From contig OY811992.1 of the NCBI GenBank assembly GCA_963681505.1, forward strand, positions 1,448,531 to 1,512,530: DNA of 64,000 bases, read 5' to 3'. How positions within the stretch are numbered: position 1 is the stretch's first letter; every line of letters begins with the position of its first letter. The DNA comes from Eunapius fragilis. Taxonomy: Eukaryota > Porifera > Demospongiae > Spongillida > Spongillidae. The notes under the pieces were generated by a model. The model had not been told where the DNA came from, searched no databases, and saw only the letters and a program-made list of their open reading frames with translations. Both the position numbers and the translations under genes were made by a program. Of the stretch, positions 19,406-30,175 are shown piece after piece.

Positions 19406-19614
19406 TGTGGTGGAAGCCATCTTCGATGGTGTCCTAAGAATAACTGACTCTGTGAGTTATTTAGATGCACTCACACTCACACAATGCGTGCAAGTTTGCA
19501 ATGCGAGTCATGCGTGTGTATACTTGTGAGTGTATTGGTTGGTCATTTTGTGTGTACTGATCCCAATAAATGCAGACCATGTATATTTCAGTATAAAAAA
19601 TGGCCAACCATTTC

Positions 19615-19623
19615 TATATAAAG
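19615..19623 (+). promoter_or_regulatory. TATA box, copy C
   Basis: TATATAAAG lies about 160 bases before the coding exon of copy C. Immediately upstream, TGGTTGGTCATTTT and AAAATGGCCAACCA form an imperfect inverted repeat around 40-45 bases. The arrangement is repeated before all copies. Confidence 0.6.
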
Positions 19624-19784
19624 GCCCGGCAAATGAAACTGTTGTGGGGCATTTAGCCTAAAAAGTTCCATTTCTTAAATTGTGCTCTGACAATCTGTGT
19701 ACAATGTAATCATTTATTTTGTATGAAACTAGAATACAAGTTCAATATTTCAATTACATTAATGGTTGTCTGGACCTATTTTAG

Positions 19785-21905
19785 CAAAGGGGAAGAAATC
19801 CTGTTCTTCTAGGAACATTCCAGTTATCAAGGCACAGTTCTTCACCACGAGCTATAAATTTAATCTCAACCTCAACATTGAGTACAACCATATCATGTTT
19901 TCAAGATACGTTGTTTGTTAATGAAGATAAAAGTTATGAAATGCTTGTTGAATCCTGTTCAACGACTCAACCTTATTCTTTACTTGATATTCTCAAAGAA
20001 AATGGTATCAGTATTGATAACGAGTGGAAAAAAGAAAAGTGTGATATTATTGCTGCAATTGGTATTGCTAAATATTTTGAAATCTGTAGCAATTTATTAA
20101 CCATTATTCATGAACCAACAAAAAAGCTAACGCAATCAAGTGCAACCACGTCGTCATCAACACAATCACACACAAAGTTAGAGTTTAAAGGTGCAGTGTT
20201 GAACTCAGGTTTGGCAGTGGTGTGTGGTCGCCAGCTGTTCTCTAGCAACAATCTGACAACATGGTTGGCTAATTCAGATATGCATCCTGATGTTGCTATA
20301 TACCCCTTTACAGAACTGGGTAATTTATACCCCTTAACAGATATGGGTAACACCGAATCGGATGCTCTGAAAGCACTGGATGAGATGCAACGCAATTTGA
20401 TTCCTTATGTGGGAATAGAGTGTCGTTCTGGTAAAAAACTACTTTGTACAGCACAACAGTGTGCAATAAAATGCATTGAACTTCTTCGCTTAGAAAGAGC
20501 TTATGGTTCCGGTAGTTCTGAATTTATTGGATTTGTATTACCTGATCTCCAAGAAACCAGTGAAGAAGACAAAATAGCAAAGGGAATAGCAAGCATGGTA
20601 GTAGGGGAACAAACCCCTCTGTTATCTGATCCACCGGTGACCAGTGAAATAGAAGGAGTAGGAGCAACCATGTTACCAGAGGAACAAACCTCTTCCAATG
20701 ATGCAACGACCGGTGAAGAGAAAGGTATTGTAGGAACTAGTGAGACATCAGTGGCTGAAGTGCTAGCTAAGAAGAAATATCCACTATCAAAGCAAAACCT
20801 GGCAATCAAGGTTACAGTGACTTGGAACAGTGAGCATTTGGCCTTTGATGTCAAATATGATGTCCTGAAATGCAATGAGGTGATGTCATCAATTCACTTG
20901 GTAATACAAAACCAAAAACAGAAGAATCGTAGTCTTTCAAATGGCCGATTTAGTCACATTTTCAAATTGACTGATGAAGAGTTAGAAGTAGTGAAAGGTT
21001 CCATTCATTCTTCCCTAAAACGGGACAAACGTTATGCCCAGGTATTGAACAATTGTAATTTCGATAAACCATTGGAACAATTTCATAGTTGTTTCTCATT
21101 TGTATTTGGCTTGAAAGGTCAAAATGGGCTTGGTTATGTATTTAAAACGTTTCCACACGCTGATCTAGAAAGATCTCTTGATATTACTGAAGACAAATTA
21201 CGTCGATATCCAGAACCATTACTTTCACAATTAGGTTTACTGGATAAGCTATTGCTGCATCGTGTGATTGGTTTCAAGGACCATAGGTTTTTTGTGTATG
21301 AGAGATTACACCAAATATCACCAGATGCAGCAAAGCAGTGCCTTGTGCAGTTATTAGAAGGTGTGAAGAGTGCAATTGACAATCTCCATTCATGCAACTT
21401 TGCTCATTTAGATGTTAGACTGCCAAATGTATGTTTGAAAGTGGAACCCAATGAAAAGGCCACTGTAATGCTAATTGATCTTGAGCGCTCGCAAAATGTA
21501 ACTCTTTCAGATAAATGGAATAACGCATCTTATATCAGTTGCATGTACAAAGTAGGGTTGAGCTACCAGCAAATTGATTATATGCAAATGTACTGGATTG
21601 GCTTTTGGATACTGTTACCTGAAGAATGTAAGTCACTGGTGGACTATCATGATATGAACAATAAGAAGTATTTGAGTGATAAAGAGCTGAGTAATGAACA
21701 CTTAGTAGCCATGCGTGACTTCATAAATGTTCTTCCTGCTCACCATGATGAAGAACAATGGACAAAATTTATGACAATGCTTTCTGCAACAGGACATGAA
21801 GATTCCAAATCATTGCTAGCTGCAACTGTTAGTGCATCATCAACACTGGCTGAACAAGTGGCAGAAAAATCTATACCTGTACAACAGATAGCACTTCAAA
21901 GGTGA
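19785..21905 (+). CDS. nuclease-like plus kinase-like protein, copy C
   Basis: The open frame starts at the CAA after CTATTTTAG and ends at TGA (21905), with 675 residues from the TTG at 19878. It has the same plan as copy B. It differs in YPLTDMGNTESDAL in the nuclease-like part, in HADLERSLDITEDKL after the VFK lysine (B has SHSLGVPLEITEDKL), and in LERSQNVTLSDKWNN. A local change removes the B stop, so the protein ends VQQIALQR instead of VQL. An ATG is present as YEMLVES, 22 codons into the TTG frame. It is close to identical to copy E. Confidence 0.8.
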   Translation, partial: QRGRNPVLLGTFQLSRHSSSPRAINLISTSTLSTTISCFQDTLFVNEDKSYEMLVESCSTTQPYSLLDILKENGISIDNEWKKEKCDIIAAIGIAKYFEICSNLLTIIHEPTKKLTQSSATTSSSTQSHTKLEFKGAVLNSGLAVVCGRQLFSSNNLTTWLANSDMHPDVAIYPFTELGNLYPLTDMGNTESDALKALDEMQRNLIPYVGIECRSGKKLLCTAQQCAIKCIELLRLERAYGSGSSEFIGFVLPDLQETSEEDKIAKGIASMVVGEQTPLLSDPPVTSEIEGVGATMLPEEQTSSNDATTGEEKGIVGTSETSVAEVLAKKKYPLSKQNLAIKVTVTWNSEHLAFDVKYDVLKCNEVMSSIHLVIQNQKQKNRSLSNGRFSHIFKLTDEELEVVKGSIHSSLKRDKRYAQVLNNCNFDKPLEQFHSCFSFVFGLKGQNGLGYVFKTFPHADLERSLDITEDKLRRYPEPLLSQLGLLDKLLLHRVIGFKDHRFFVYERLHQISPDAAKQCLVQLLEGVKSAIDNLHSCNFAHLDVRLPNVCLKVEPNEKATVMLIDLERSQNVTLSDKWNNASYISCMYKVGLSYQQIDYMQMYWIGFWILLPEECKSLVDYHDMNNKKYLSDKELSNEHLVAMRDFINVLPAHHDEEQWTKFMTMLSATGHEDSKSLLAATVSASSTLAEQVAEKSIPVQQIALQR

Positions 21906-22182
21906 CTAGGGTTAGACCCTAAATTACATTTAGGTTTTAAAGTTTAGGTCCTACACCTATTTAGTATATTGAGCTAGCCAGAATTGTTTAGGACCCAAAC
22001 TTGATAGTTGATGACCTAAATGTGTCTAGAAATCTAAACCTTGTCACATTCGAATTGCTGTTATTTATAGTTTGTGCACACAGAAGTTCCTGCCAGTTTT
22101 TGTGACAGTATTAGTAGCTGCTCAGTTGACAGAAGTGTTGTAATGATTCCTTTTTTGTTGTTTGATTAATTTAATACCTACA

Positions 22183-22825
22183 GGTGTGCATTGGGGGTAT
22201 TGAGGGGGATGTGTGAATACCTTTGGGTGTGCGCTGGGGGATGTGTGCATACCAATGGTGGGGGTGTTGAGGGGGGTGTGTGCATACGTATGGTGGGGTG
22301 TTGAGGGGGTGTGTGCATACCTATGGTGGGGGTGTTGAGGGGGTGTGTGCATACCTATGGTGGGGGTGTTGAGGGGGGTGTGTGCATACCTATGGCGGGG
22401 GTGTTGAGGGGGTGTGTGCATACCTATGGTGGGGGTGTTGAGGGGGGTGTGTGCATACCTATGGCGGGGGTGTTGAGGGTGTGTGTGCATATTTATGGTG
22501 GGGGTGTTGAGGGGGGTGTGTGCATACGTATGGTGGGGGTGTGCGCTGGGGGATGTGTGCATACCTATGTGTGTGCACTGGGGGTGTTGAGGGGGATGTG
22601 TACATACCTATGGGTGTGCGCTGGTGTTGTTGAGGGGGGTGTGTGCATACCTATGGTGGGGGTGTCGAGGGGGATGTGTGAATACCTATGGGCGTGCGCT
22701 GGGGGACCTATGGGTGTGCGCTGGGGGTGTTGAGGGGGATGTGTGAATGGGTGTGCGCTGGGGTGGTGAGGGGAGGTGTGCATACCTATGGGTGAGCACT
22801 GGGGGTGTTGAGGGGGATGTGTGCA
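22183..22825. repeat. expanded GTG-rich minisatellite (after C)
   Basis: About 640 bases of 30-42-base units of the type GTGTGTGCATACCTATGGTG with GGGGGTGTTGAGGGG. Long apparent frames on both strands (His/Pro-rich on the minus strand, Val/Gly/Cys-rich on the plus strand) are by-products of the repeat. Confidence 0.85.
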
Positions 22826-22844
22826 TACCCACTTTTGGTCTGTA

Positions 22845-23200
22845 AAGTTAATAAACAATCGTTACCAATAATTTTCTGCGCTCACTGAGAGGTGGCGATC
22901 TTTGCGCTCATAGGCCTTCTTCTTTTCTGGATCAGCTCGCGCTAATAGACCTACTTTTAGCCTAGCTTGTAGCTGACGCCTTCTTTATGGGGATTTGCTT
23001 TATATCATGCTCACCTTGTTGATTTCTTTATACTGATGACTATTAATAATCAAAGGGGTCTTGTGCGGTGAATATCAGAGTAGGTGTATGGCCAGGGTAC
23101 GAGATTTTTTTGTTCATGAAACCCTATATACAAAATTAGGTTACTACTCGCTTTTGTATTTCGACCGATGGGTCATACATGTTTCTGACCCCTAAAATAT
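22845..23200 (-). pseudogene. decayed ADPEKKK exon block, array copy upstream of D
   Basis: This matches 3195-3362 on the minus strand, with the two-base loss in AGCTGACGCC. The remainder is conserved flank. Confidence 0.4.
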
Positions 23201-23257
23201 GTAGCAGCAATTGGTTCTATTGGCGCTCTTGAACAACATTTCTAGCTCGAGTTCTTC

Positions 23258-23485
23258 ATGGTGGAAGGAAGAAGAATGAGAAGAGTACAAATGGCGGTGA
23301 ATAACAGTTGGACCAGGTATACGTACCTGACGTGGGCACGAGTATTCTTTTTCTCTAATAGCACACGCTGGAATGACACAGGACCAACACAACACTGTTC
23401 CTATTTGTGTTATTGTTCGATAGCGACAAAGAGGGAAATGATCAGATTCACAGTAGTCCCTCCAAACGCAGTGACATTCTTTTAA
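23258..23485 (+). CDS. small conserved upstream ORF (MVEGRRM family), D side
   Basis: This is a 75-codon frame from ATG 23258. It matches the C-side ORF until a one-base loss near AACGCAGTGACATT, which changes the C-terminus to NAVTFF. The early part, with the donor-like AG|GTATAC, is unchanged. Confidence 0.4.
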   Translation: MVEGRRMRRVQMAVNNSWTRYTYLTWARVFFFSNSTRWNDTGPTQHCSYLCYCSIATKREMIRFTVVPPNAVTFF

Positions 23486-23830
23486 TGACGTTCATTATCT
23501 GACTATATGGAACCTGCTTCTGCAGGTTTTGATAATCAAAACTGATAAGGGGAAAAATGGTGTGACTGCTTTTTCAAATATGATAATCAAATATGGAAAG
23601 TATAATTCAAATATGAGGTGATGTGGTGGAAGTCATCTTCGATGGTGTCCTAAGAATAACTGACTCTGTGAGTTATTTAGATGCACTCACACTCACACAA
23701 TGCGTGCAAGTTTGCAATGCGAGTCATGCGTGTGTATACTTGTGAGTGTATTGGCTGGTCATTTTGTATGTACTGATCCCAATAAATGCAGACTATGTAT
23801 ATTTCAGTATAAAAAATGGCCAACCATTTC

Positions 23831-23839
23831 TATATAAAG
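23831..23839 (+). promoter_or_regulatory. TATA box, copy D
   Basis: TATATAAAG in the conserved context of the family, with the flanking inverted repeat. Confidence 0.6.
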
Positions 23840-24000
23840 GCCCAGCAAATTAAACCGTTGTGGGGCATTTAGCCTAAAAAGTTCCATTTCTTAAATTGTG
23901 CTCTGACAATCTGTGTACAATGTAATCATTTATTTTGTATGAAACTAGAATACAAGTTCAATATTTCAATTACATTAATGGTTGTCTGGACCTATTTTAG

Positions 24001-26097
24001 CAAAGGGGAAGAAATCCTGTTCTTCTTGGAACATTCAAGTTATCAAGGCACAGTTCTTCACCACGAGCAGTAAATTTAATCTCGGCCTCAACATTGAGTA
24101 CAACCACATCATGTTTTCAAGATACGTTGTTTGTTAACGAAGATAAAAGTTATAAAATTCTAGTTGAATCCTGTTCAACGACTCAACCTTATTCTTTACT
24201 TGATATTCTCAAAGAAAATGGAATCAGTATTGATGACGATTGGAAAAAAGAAAACTGTGATATTATTGCTGCAATTGGTATTGCTAAATATTTTGAAATC
24301 TGTGGCAATTTATTAACCATTATTCATGAACCAACAAAAAAGCTAACGCAATCAAGTGCAACCACTTCGTCATCAACACAATCACACACAAAGTTAGAGT
24401 TTACAGGTGCAGTGTTGAACTCAGGTTTGGCAGTGGTGTGTGGTCGCCAGCTGTTCCCTAGCAACAATCTGACATGGTTGGCTAATTCAGATATGCATCC
24501 TGACGTTGCTATATACCCCTTTACAGAACTGGGTAATTTATACCCCTTAACAGAAGTGGGTGACACCGATGGTCTAAAAGCACTGGATGAGATGCAATGC
24601 AATTTGATTCCTTATGTGGGAATAGAGTGTCGTTCTGGTAAAAAACTACTTTGTACAGCACAACAGTGTGCAATAAAATGCATTGAACTTCTTCGCTTAG
24701 AAAGAGCTTATGGTTCCAGTAGTTCTGAATTTATTGGATTTGTATTACCTGATCTCCAAGAAACCAGTGAAGAAGACAAAATAGCAAGAGGAATAGCAAG
24801 CATGGTAGTAGGGGAACAAACCCCTGTGTTATCTGATCCACCAGCGATCAGTGAAATAGAAGGACTAGGAGCAACCATGTTACCAGAGGAACAAACCTCT
24901 TCCAATGATGCAACGACCGGTGAAGAGAAAGGTATTGTAGGAACTAGTGAGACATCAGTGGCTGAAGTGCTAGCTAAGAAGAAATATCCACTATCAAAGC
25001 AAAACCTGGCAATCAAGGTTACAGTGACTTGGAACAGTGAGCATTTGGCCTTTGATGTCAAATATGATGTCCTGAAATGCAATGAGGTGATGTCATCAAT
25101 TCACTTGGTAATACAAAACCAAAAACAGAAGAATCGTAGTCTTTCAAATGGCCGATTTAGTCACTTTTTCAAATTGACTGATGAAGAGTTAGAAGTAGTG
25201 AAAGGTTCCATTCATTCTTCCCTAAAACGGGACAAACGTTATGCCCAGGTATTGAACAATTGTAATTTCGATAAACCATTGGAACAATTTCATAGTAGTT
25301 TCTCATTTGTATTTGGCTTGAAAGGTAAAGAAGGGCTTGGTTATGTATTTAAAACGTTTCCAAGTCATAGTCTAGGAGTACCTCTTGAAATTACTGAAGA
25401 CAAATTACGTCGATATCCAGAACCCTTATTTTCACAATTAGGTTTACTGGATAAGCCATTGCTGCATGAGGTGATTGGTTTCAAGGACCATAGGTATTTT
25501 GTGTATGAGAGATTACACCAAATATCACCAGATGCAGCAAAGCAGTGCCTTGTGCAGTTATTAGAAGGTGTGAAGAGTGCAATTGACAATCTCCATTCAT
25601 GCAACTTTGCTCATTTAGATGTTAGACTGCCAAATGTATGTTTGAAAGTGGAACCCAATGAAAAGGCCACTGTAATGCTAATTGATCTTGAGCGCTCGCA
25701 ACGTGTAACTCTTTCAGATAAATGGGATGACACATCTTATATCAGTTGCATGTACAAAGTAGGGTTGAGCTACCAGCAAATTGATTATATGCAAATGTAC
25801 TGGATTGGCTTTTGGATACTGTTACCTGAAGAATGTAAGTCACTGGTGGACTATCATGATATGAACAATAAGAAGTATTTGAGTGATAAAGAGCTGAGTA
25901 ATGAACACTTAGTAGCCATGCGTGACTTCATAAATGTTCTTCCTGCTCTGTATGATGACAAACAATGGACAAAATTTATGACAATGCTTTCTGCAACAGG
26001 ACATGAAGATTCCAAATCATTGCTAGCTGCAACTGTTAGTGCATCATCAACACTGGCTGAACAAGTGGCAGAAAAATCTATACCTGTACAACTATAA
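24001..26097 (+). CDS. nuclease-like plus kinase-like protein, copy D
   Basis: 667 residues counted from the TTG at 24094. The protein appears identical to copy B except for Thr instead of Asn at residue 11, and nucleotide identity is close to complete. B and D are 7,982 bases apart and C and E 7,993 apart, so B+C and D+E are successive units of one recent tandem duplication. Motifs are as in copy B. The upstream context is the normal one, without the TTAA element. Confidence 0.8.
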   Translation, partial: QRGRNPVLLGTFKLSRHSSSPRAVNLISASTLSTTTSCFQDTLFVNEDKSYKILVESCSTTQPYSLLDILKENGISIDDDWKKENCDIIAAIGIAKYFEICGNLLTIIHEPTKKLTQSSATTSSSTQSHTKLEFTGAVLNSGLAVVCGRQLFPSNNLTWLANSDMHPDVAIYPFTELGNLYPLTEVGDTDGLKALDEMQCNLIPYVGIECRSGKKLLCTAQQCAIKCIELLRLERAYGSSSSEFIGFVLPDLQETSEEDKIARGIASMVVGEQTPVLSDPPAISEIEGLGATMLPEEQTSSNDATTGEEKGIVGTSETSVAEVLAKKKYPLSKQNLAIKVTVTWNSEHLAFDVKYDVLKCNEVMSSIHLVIQNQKQKNRSLSNGRFSHFFKLTDEELEVVKGSIHSSLKRDKRYAQVLNNCNFDKPLEQFHSSFSFVFGLKGKEGLGYVFKTFPSHSLGVPLEITEDKLRRYPEPLFSQLGLLDKPLLHEVIGFKDHRYFVYERLHQISPDAAKQCLVQLLEGVKSAIDNLHSCNFAHLDVRLPNVCLKVEPNEKATVMLIDLERSQRVTLSDKWDDTSYISCMYKVGLSYQQIDYMQMYWIGFWILLPEECKSLVDYHDMNNKKYLSDKELSNEHLVAMRDFINVLPALYDDKQWTKFMTMLSATGHEDSKSLLAATVSASSTLAEQVAEKSIPVQL

Positions 26098-26391
26098 AAT
26101 AGCACTTCAAAGGTGACTAGGGTTAGACCCTAAATCTCATGTAGGTTTTAAAATTTAGGTCCTACACCTATTTAGTATATTGAGCTAGCCAGAATTGTTT
26201 AGGACCCAAACTTGATAGTTGATGACCTAAATGTGTCTAGAAATCTAAACCTTGTCACATTCGAATTGCTGTTATTTATAGTTTGTGCACACAGAAGTTC
26301 CTGCCAGTTTTTGTGACAGTATTAGTAGCTGCTCAGTAGACAGAAGTGTTGTAATGATTCCTTTTTTGTTGTTTGATTAATTTTATACCTA

Positions 26392-26605
26392 CAGGTGTGC
26401 GCTGGGGGTGTTGAGGGGGATGTGTGAATACCTATGGGTGTGCGCTGGGGGTGTTGAGGGTGATGTGTGCATACTTATGGGTGGGCTCTGGGGGTGTTGA
26501 GTGGGATGTGTGAATACCTACGGGTGTGCACTGGGGTGGTGAGGGGATGTGTGCATACCTATGGGTGAGCACTGGGGGTGTTGAGGGGGATGTGTGCATA
26601 CCCAC
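26392..26605. repeat. GTG-rich minisatellite (after D)
   Basis: Short version of the repeat, closely matching that after B. Confidence 0.8.
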
Positions 26606-26619
26606 TTTTGGTCTGTAAA

Positions 26620-26985
26620 GTTAATAAACAATCGTTACCAATAATTTTCTGCGCTCACTGAGAGGTGGCGATCTTTGCGCTCATAGGCCTACTTCTTTTC
26701 TGGATCAGCTCGCGCTAATAGACCTGCTTTAGCCTCGCTTGTAGCTGACGCCTTCTTTATGGGAATTTGCTTTATATCATGCTCACCTTGTTGATTTCTT
26801 TATACTGATGACTATTAATAACCAAAGGGGTCTTGTGCGGTGAATATCATAGTAGGCGTATGGCCAGGGTACAAGATTTATTTGTTCATGAAACCCTATA
26901 TACAAAATTAGGTTACTACTCGCTTTTGTATTTTGACCGATGGGTCATACATGTTTCTGACCCCTAAAATATGTAGCAGCAATTG
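26620..26985 (-). pseudogene. decayed ADPEKKK exon block, array copy upstream of E
   Basis: It carries the same losses as the copy upstream of C: the two-base loss in AGCTGACGCC and the one-base loss in CCTGCTTTAG. This supports common descent of the two units. Confidence 0.4.
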
Positions 26986-27029
26986 GTTCTGTTGGTGCTC
27001 TTGAACAACATTTCTAGCTCGAGTTCTTC

Positions 27030-27398
27030 ATGGTGGAAGGAAGAAGAATGAGAAGAGTACAAATGGCAGTGAATAACAGTTGGACCAGGTATACGTACCT
27101 GACGTGGGCACGAGTATTCTTTTTCTCTAATAGCACACGCTGGAATGACACAGGACCAACACAACACTGTTCCTATTTATGTTATTGTCCGATAGCGACA
27201 AAGAGGGAAGTGATCAGATTCACAGTAGTCCTTCCAGACGCGAGTGACATTCTTTTAATGACGTTCAAACCCAATAATTCTATATGGAACCTGCTTCTGC
27301 ACGTTTCGATAATCAAAACTGATAAGGGGGAAAATGGTGTGACCACTTTCCCAAATATGATAATCATATATGGAAAGTATAATTCAAATACGAGGTGA
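27030..27398 (+). CDS. small conserved upstream ORF (MVEGRRM family), E side
   Basis: 122 codons from ATG 27030, differing from the C-side ORF at about one residue (LPDAS versus LPGAS). Confidence 0.4.
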   Translation: MVEGRRMRRVQMAVNNSWTRYTYLTWARVFFFSNSTRWNDTGPTQHCSYLCYCPIATKREVIRFTVVLPDASDILLMTFKPNNSIWNLLLHVSIIKTDKGENGVTTFPNMIIIYGKYNSNTR

Positions 27399-27607
27399 TG
27401 TGGTGGAAGCCATCTTCGATGGTGTCCTAAGAATAACTGACTCTGTGAGTTATTTAGATGCACTCACACTCACACAATGCGTGCAAGTTTGCAATGCGAG
27501 TCATGCGTGTGTATACTTGTGAGTGTATTGGTTGGTCATTTTGTGTGTACTGATCCCAATAAATGCAGACCATGTATATTTCAGTATAAAAAATGGCCAA
27601 CCATTTC

Positions 27608-27616
27608 TATATAAAG
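27608..27616 (+). promoter_or_regulatory. TATA box, copy E
   Basis: TATATAAAG in the conserved family context. Confidence 0.6.
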
Positions 27617-27777
27617 GCCAGGCAAATGAAACTGTTGTGGGGCATTTAGCCTAAAAAGTTCCATTTCTTAAATTGTGCTCTGACAATCTGTGTACAATGT
27701 AATCATTTATTTTGTATGAAACTAGAATACAAGTTCAATATTTCAATTACATTAATGGTTGTCTGGACCTATTTTAG

Positions 27778-29898
27778 CAAAGGGGAAGAAATCCTGTTCT
27801 TCTAGGAACATTCCAGTTATCAAGGCACAGTTCTTCACCACGAGCTATAAATTTAATCTCAACCTCAACATTGAGTACAACCATATCATGTTTTCAAGAT
27901 ACGTTGTTTGTTAATGAAGATAAAAGTTATGAAATGCTTGTTGAATCCTGTTCAACGACTCAACCTTATTCTTTACTTGATATTCTCAAAGAAAATGGTA
28001 TCAGTATTGATAACGAGTGGAAAAAAGAAAAGTGTGATATTATTGCTGCAATTGGTATTGCTAAATATTTTGAAATCTGTGGCAATTTATTAACCATTAT
28101 TCATGAACCAACAAAAAAGCTAACGCAATCAAGTGCAACCACGTCGTCATCAACACAATCACACACAAAGTTAGAGTTTAAAGGTGCAGTGTTGAACTCA
28201 GGTTTGGCAGTGGTGTGTGGTCGCCAGCTGTTCTCTAGCAACAATCTGACAACATGGTTGGCTAATTCAGATATGCATCCTGATGTTGCTATATACCCCT
28301 TTACAGAACTGGGTAATTTATACCCTTTAACAGATATGGGTAACACCGAATCGGATGCTCTGAAAGCACTGGATGAGATGCAACGCAATTTGATTCCTTA
28401 TGTGGGAATAGAGTGTCGTTCTGGTAAAAAACTACTTTGTACAGCACAACAGTGTGCAATAAAATGCATTGAACTTCTTCGCTTAGAAAGAGCTTATGGT
28501 TCCGGTAGTTCTGAATTTATTGGATTTGTATTACCTGATCTCCAAGAAACCAGTGAAGAAGACAAAATAGCAAAGGGAATAGCAAGCATGGTAGTAGGGG
28601 AACAAACCCCTCTGTTATCTGATCCACCGGTGACCAGTGAAATAGAAGGAGTAGGAGCAACCATGTTACCAGAGGAACAAACCTCTTCCAATGATGCAAC
28701 GACCGGTGAAGAGAAAGGTATTGTAGGAACTAGTGAGACATCAGTGGCTGAAGTGCTAGCTAAGAAGAAATATCCACTATCAAAGCAAAACCTGGCAATC
28801 AAGGTTACAGTGACTTGGAACAGTGAGCATTTGGCCTTTGATGTCAAATATGATGTCCTGAAATGCAATGAGGTGATGTCATCAATTCACTTGGTAATAC
28901 AAAACCAAAAACAGAAGAATCGTAGTCTTTCAAATGGCCGATTTAGTCACTTTTTCAAATTGACTGATGAAGAGTTAGAAGTAGTGAAAGGTTCCATTCA
29001 TTCTTCCCTAAAACGGGACAAACGTTATGCCCAGGTATTGAACAATTGTAATTTCGATAAACCATTGGAACAATTTCATAGTTGTTTCTCATTTGTATTT
29101 GGCTTGAAAGGTCAAAATGGGCTTGGTTATGTATTTAAAACGCTTCCACACGCTGATCTAGAAAGATCTCTTGATATTACTGAAGACAAATTACGTCGAT
29201 ATCCAGAACCATTACTTTCACAATTAGGTTTACTGGATAAGCTATTGCTGCATCGTGTGATTGGTTTCAAGGACCATAGGTTTTTTGTGTATGAGAGATT
29301 ACACCAAATATCACCAGATGCAGCAAAGCAGTGCCTTGTGCAGTTATTAGAAGGTGTGAAGAGTGCAATTGACAATCTCCATTCATGCAACTTTGCTCAT
29401 TTAGATGTTAGACTGCCAAATGTATGTTTGAAAGTGGAACCCAATGAAAAGGCCACTGTAATGCTAATTGATCTTGAGCGCTCGCAAAATGTAACTCTTT
29501 CAGATAAATGGAATAACGCATCTTATATCAGTTGCATGTACAAAGTAGGGTTGAGCTACCAGCAAATTGATTATATGCAAATGTACTGGATTGGCTTTTG
29601 GATACTGTTACCTGAAGAATGTAAGTCACTGGTGGACTATCATGATATGAACAATAAGAAGTATTTGAGTGATAAAGAGCTGAGTAATGAACACTTAGTA
29701 GCCATGCGTGACTTCATAAATGTTCTTCCTGCTCACCATGATGAAGAACAATGGACAAAATTTATGACAATGCTTTCTGCAACAGGACATGAAGATTCCA
29801 AATCATTGCTAGCTGCAACTGTTAGTGCATCATCAACACTGGCTGAACAAGTGGCAGAAAAATCTATACCTGTACAACAGATAGCACTTCAAAGGTGA
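27778..29898 (+). CDS. nuclease-like plus kinase-like protein, copy E
   Basis: 675 residues from the TTG at 27871, almost identical to copy C. The visible differences are ICGNLL for ICSNLL, SHFFKL for SHIFKL and FKTLPHAD for FKTFPHAD. It has the same VQQIALQR end. It keeps D and E of the nuclease-like patch, the VFK lysine, HLDVRLPN and IDLE. It is the second gene of the second ~7,993-bp unit. Confidence 0.8.
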   Translation, partial: QRGRNPVLLGTFQLSRHSSSPRAINLISTSTLSTTISCFQDTLFVNEDKSYEMLVESCSTTQPYSLLDILKENGISIDNEWKKEKCDIIAAIGIAKYFEICGNLLTIIHEPTKKLTQSSATTSSSTQSHTKLEFKGAVLNSGLAVVCGRQLFSSNNLTTWLANSDMHPDVAIYPFTELGNLYPLTDMGNTESDALKALDEMQRNLIPYVGIECRSGKKLLCTAQQCAIKCIELLRLERAYGSGSSEFIGFVLPDLQETSEEDKIAKGIASMVVGEQTPLLSDPPVTSEIEGVGATMLPEEQTSSNDATTGEEKGIVGTSETSVAEVLAKKKYPLSKQNLAIKVTVTWNSEHLAFDVKYDVLKCNEVMSSIHLVIQNQKQKNRSLSNGRFSHFFKLTDEELEVVKGSIHSSLKRDKRYAQVLNNCNFDKPLEQFHSCFSFVFGLKGQNGLGYVFKTLPHADLERSLDITEDKLRRYPEPLLSQLGLLDKLLLHRVIGFKDHRFFVYERLHQISPDAAKQCLVQLLEGVKSAIDNLHSCNFAHLDVRLPNVCLKVEPNEKATVMLIDLERSQNVTLSDKWNNASYISCMYKVGLSYQQIDYMQMYWIGFWILLPEECKSLVDYHDMNNKKYLSDKELSNEHLVAMRDFINVLPAHHDEEQWTKFMTMLSATGHEDSKSLLAATVSASSTLAEQVAEKSIPVQQIALQR

Positions 29899-30175
29899 CT
29901 AGGGTTAGACCCTAAATTACATTTAGGTTTTAAAGTTTAGGTCCTACACCTATTTAGTATATTGAGCTAGCCAGAATTGTTTAGGACCCAAACTTGATAG
30001 TTGATGACCTAAATGTGTCTAGAAATCTAAACCTTGTCACATTCGAATTGCTGTTATTTATAGTTTGTGCACACAGAAGTTCCTGCCAGTTTTTGTGACA
30101 GTATTAGTAGCTGCTCAGTTGACAGAAGTGTTGTAATGATTCCTTTTTTGTTGTTTGATTAATTTAATACCTACA

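Noticed and set aside
22183..22825. CRISPR-like array
   Set aside because: Units are contiguous tandem repeats without unique spacers, in a eukaryotic context.
22122..22858. Long His/Pro-rich and Val/Gly/Cys-rich frames on both strands, also at 30,115-30,851
   Set aside because: They are translations of the GTG-rich minisatellite with unit-length periodicity and show no independent coding sign.
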